A stretch of 64,000 bases of DNA. Origin: Flavobacterium sp. LC2016-01. GTDB taxonomy: Bacteria > Bacteroidota > Bacteroidia > Flavobacteriales > Flavobacteriaceae. The translations under genes and the position numbers were made by a program. Location of the stretch: contig NZ_WMIC01000014.1 of assembly GCF_009711135.1 (NCBI RefSeq), positions 1 through 64,000 of the forward strand. Reading direction: 5' to 3'. The notes beneath the pieces are model-generated. The model did not search any database. It was not told where the DNA came from and saw nothing but the letters and a program-made list of their open reading frames with translations. Positions 62,056 through 64,000 of this stretch are shown here, in pieces. Every line of letters starts with the position of its first letter. Positions within the stretch are counted from its first letter, which is position 1.

Positions 62056-64000
62056 TTATCGAACTCTACTTTCATTTTCATTAATATTTTTTTCTTTGAA
62101 CTGGCTTTCTTTTATTTTTCCGAAAGAATATTTAATAGCAATCGAAACTTCATGAGCATCAACTACATATCTCGCTTTTGAACTGATATCATTGATCACA
62201 AATTGTTCCTGGTAAATTGTATTTCTAAAAATGTCATTGTAATTTAAAGTGTAATTCCAATTTTTAAAGGTTTTAGAAAGTGACATATCCATAATAAAAT
62301 TGGCATTATTCTCGAGAATACCTTTGTTTTGTTTTGTCGCACCCCACCATCCAACAGCAAATCGATAACCTTTTGGCAATTTGAATTCGTTATTTGAGTA
62401 ATAATATACATATGGTTTTGAAGATAAAAACACAGCAGATGAATCTTCAACTTTTTCAAGAGTAAAAATTACAGAATTGGTCGTTGTCCAAAATTTATAT
62501 GTAAAAGGAAGCTCAAAATCCAAATTAAAACCTGATGATTTGTCTAAATTAACTTCTCTTAAAGTCATAATATTTTGTTCTTTATCATAAATAAAACTAC
62601 TATAAACCGGATTTTTACATTGATAAAAACTGAACTTAACGGACTTATCTTGATATTGATAAGTTGATGAAATTTCATTCATAAAAGTGGGATCCAAATT
62701 GATATTACTTCCATATAAAAAATACGGGTTGATATAAGTTGCTCTGTTACTTAATGAGGAATAATTGGGTCTGATAATACTTTTGGCATAATTAAAACTA
62801 ATGTTTTTAGTGCTGTCAATAGCAAATGAAAATTGTGCTTTCGGAAAAAGATTGGTATAATTTTTATCTACTAAAGACGAGAGATCTGTTTTAAATTTTG
62901 CGTTTACGTTAGTGTTTTCAATTCTGAGTCCAACTGAAAAATCAATTTTTTTAATCTTTCCGGAAAGTTGTGTGTACGAAGCCAGATTTTCTTCCTTAAA
63001 ATCATAATTCGAAACTGTACGTTCTTGCTTTTCAAAGTCAAAAACATTAAAATCTGATTTTGATTTAGCTTGTAAATATAGCGCACCATATTCTAGATTC
63101 ATATTATTCTTAAATTTCGTTTCAAAATCAATTCGGCCCGAAAAAACATCAACATTAAATTTATGATTACGATCTTGCGTCAATTCAAACGCAGTCTGAT
63201 TGAAATTGTTTTCAACTAAACTCCAAACAGACTGATTTAAATTTAAATATTGAAAGCCAGTAAAAACCTGTGTATCAATAGATTTTATTTTCTTTGAATA
63301 ATTTAAAAATGCGTTTGCAAAATTCTTTCGGCTGTCATTATCGCTATACGTAACAACATGATTTTCTTCATCTTTATTTTTATTATCTGTGGTCGTATGG
63401 ATGGGAAAAACATCGGTTTGTATTTTACTGTTTATATTAAACGAAAAATAATCTTCTTCATTAATTTTGTAGAACAAACCGCCTCCAAAAACAAATTGCT
63501 TTCTTTTTGTATTGGCCGAAACATCATATTTAGAAGAGATATCGGCATTTGGGATTTGATAATCAATGCTATGACTTTCCCAAGGATTCAAACGGTTGTA
63601 ATTAAAATTGGCTTTCCATTCAATTTTGTTTTTTTTGAAATTGGAGTAAAATCCTAAGTAATTATTAAAGTTCTTTTTAAAAGAAGCTGTTTCAGAAATT
63701 TCAGTTCGAAAACTATCTTTTTTGCTTAGTTTTCGAGTGATTAAAATAACCGCTCGTCCTTCAGCTTCATATTTAGCAGATGGATTCTGAATAATTTCAA
63801 TGGTTTTAATATCGGCGACAGCCAAAGCATTCAAATCGTTCATCGTAACTTTTTGGTTATCGATATAAATGAGCGGATTTCCTTTTCCGACAACCGAAAT
63901 ACTTTCGCGATCTGAACTGACTTGTACTGCTGGCATTTTTGCAAGCAGATCAATTGGATTTGGAATTGAATTGTAAATTGAATTGGCAATATCAATCTTA
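62056..64000 (-). CDS. TonB-dependent receptor/outer-membrane barrel, 5' end beyond the window
   Basis: At least 647 residues of an OMP_b-brl_3-type receptor; the frame is open to the right edge, so the N-terminus, with its signal peptide and carboxypeptidase-like domain, lies outside. The visible part starts within the plug (NPIDLLAKMPAVQVSSDRES, then LIYIDNQKVT and IEIIQNPSAKYEAEG), the short-plug signature of this family. A long barrel follows, and it ends SFGKIKESQFKEKNINENES after the last strand. An internal Met at 63936 is not the true start. Cargo unknown. Confidence 0.88.
   Translation of the reverse strand, partial: KIDIANSIYNSIPNPIDLLAKMPAVQVSSDRESISVVGKGNPLIYIDNQKVTMNDLNALAVADIKTIEIIQNPSAKYEAEGRAVILITRKLSKKDSFRTEISETASFKKNFNNYLGFYSNFKKNKIEWKANFNYNRLNPWESHSIDYQIPNADISSKYDVSANTKRKQFVFGGGLFYKINEEDYFSFNINSKIQTDVFPIHTTTDNKNKDEENHVVTYSDNDSRKNFANAFLNYSKKIKSIDTQVFTGFQYLNLNQSVWSLVENNFNQTAFELTQDRNHKFNVDVFSGRIDFETKFKNNMNLEYGALYLQAKSKSDFNVFDFEKQERTVSNYDFKEENLASYTQLSGKIKKIDFSVGLRIENTNVNAKFKTDLSSLVDKNYTNLFPKAQFSFAIDSTKNISFNYAKSIIRPNYSSLSNRATYINPYFLYGSNINLDPTFMNEISSTYQYQDKSVKFSFYQCKNPVYSSFIYDKEQNIMTLREVNLDKSSGFNLDFELPFTYKFWTTTNSVIFTLEKVEDSSAVFLSSKPYVYYYSNNEFKLPKGYRFAVGWWGATKQNKGILENNANFIMDMSLSKTFKNWNYTLNYNDIFRNTIYQEQFVINDISSKARYVVDAHEVSIAIKYSFGKIKESQFKEKNINENESRVR

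Overview
The window is AT-rich chromosomal DNA from a member of the Bacteroidetes, most probably a free-living Flavobacterium. Several signs agree. There are three TonB-dependent receptors with carboxypeptidase-like N-termini or OMP barrels, and a secreted glycoside hydrolase ending in a type IX secretion sorting domain. The E1 alpha and beta subunits of a branched-chain 2-oxoacid dehydrogenase are fused. Housekeeping proteins (GlmM, UvrA, KdsB, RsmD, DUF3822) are of Bacteroidetes type. Promoters match the Bacteroidetes consensus TTTG-N19/20-TAnnTTTG, and intergenic palindromes typical of flavobacteria are frequent. I see no prophage, integrase, transposase or CRISPR array, and no tRNA or rRNA gene inside the window. 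A strong leftward promoter at the left edge may drive an rRNA operon lying just outside.

Layout. 1-4.1 kb: leftward promoter, a Dps-type ferritin, a LytTR response regulator and a large hybrid histidine kinase. 4.1-4.5 kb: three REP-like palindromes. 4.5-12 kb: an oxalate/formate and redox region with an SRPBCC-like protein, a membrane-anchored monooxygenase-fold protein, a bicupin oxalate decarboxylase, a DUF1275 membrane protein, a peroxiredoxin, a DsbA-like thioredoxin-fold protein, FdhD and a YdeP-type formate dehydrogenase-like molybdoenzyme. 12.2-24.2 kb: an accessory stress/detoxification region with an alpha/beta hydrolase, HxlR regulator, two SDRs, SnoaL and VOC proteins, a Crp/Fnr regulator, bestrophin, YCII, pirin, a NmrA-like protein and a large GAF-type sigma-54 activator. 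24.5-32.4 kb: an OmpR/histidine kinase pair followed by a 1071-residue TonB receptor, and a second, convergent TonB receptor. 32.5-46.4 kb: SIMPL protein, rhomboid protease, acyltransferase, secreted glycosidase, GlmM, AcpH-like protein, gamma-glutamyltransferase, ClC channel, Fic protein and UvrA. 46.4-64 kb: a candidate structured RNA, LOG protein, a degenerate M1-peptidase/beta-barrel fusion, fused E1, KdsB, methyltransferase, PQQ-type propeller, DOPA-dioxygenase-like enzyme, a RecD-like helicase, DUF3822-RsmD, a small outer-membrane barrel and an edge-truncated TonB receptor.

How the genes may work together. The bicupin would release formate from oxalate, and FdhD plus the YdeP-like enzyme could oxidise it. 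The sigma-54 activator at 21.6-24.2 kb faces a near-consensus -24/-12 promoter upstream of the NmrA-like gene, with two matching 20-bp dyads in between. This is a self-consistent local circuit. The Crp/Fnr gene sits beside an exact TTGAT-N4-ATCAA box. The OmpR/kinase pair is followed by 11-bp-phased TCTAAT repeats upstream of the TonB receptor.

The observations most worth a second look are the sigma-54 circuit, the barrel protein whose M1 zinc site has been lost, a GC-richer island between the pirin and NmrA genes, the Fic gene with a nearly leaderless promoter in a perfect dyad, and several families of palindromic intergenic repeats, one with a 36-bp identical copy 12 kb away.
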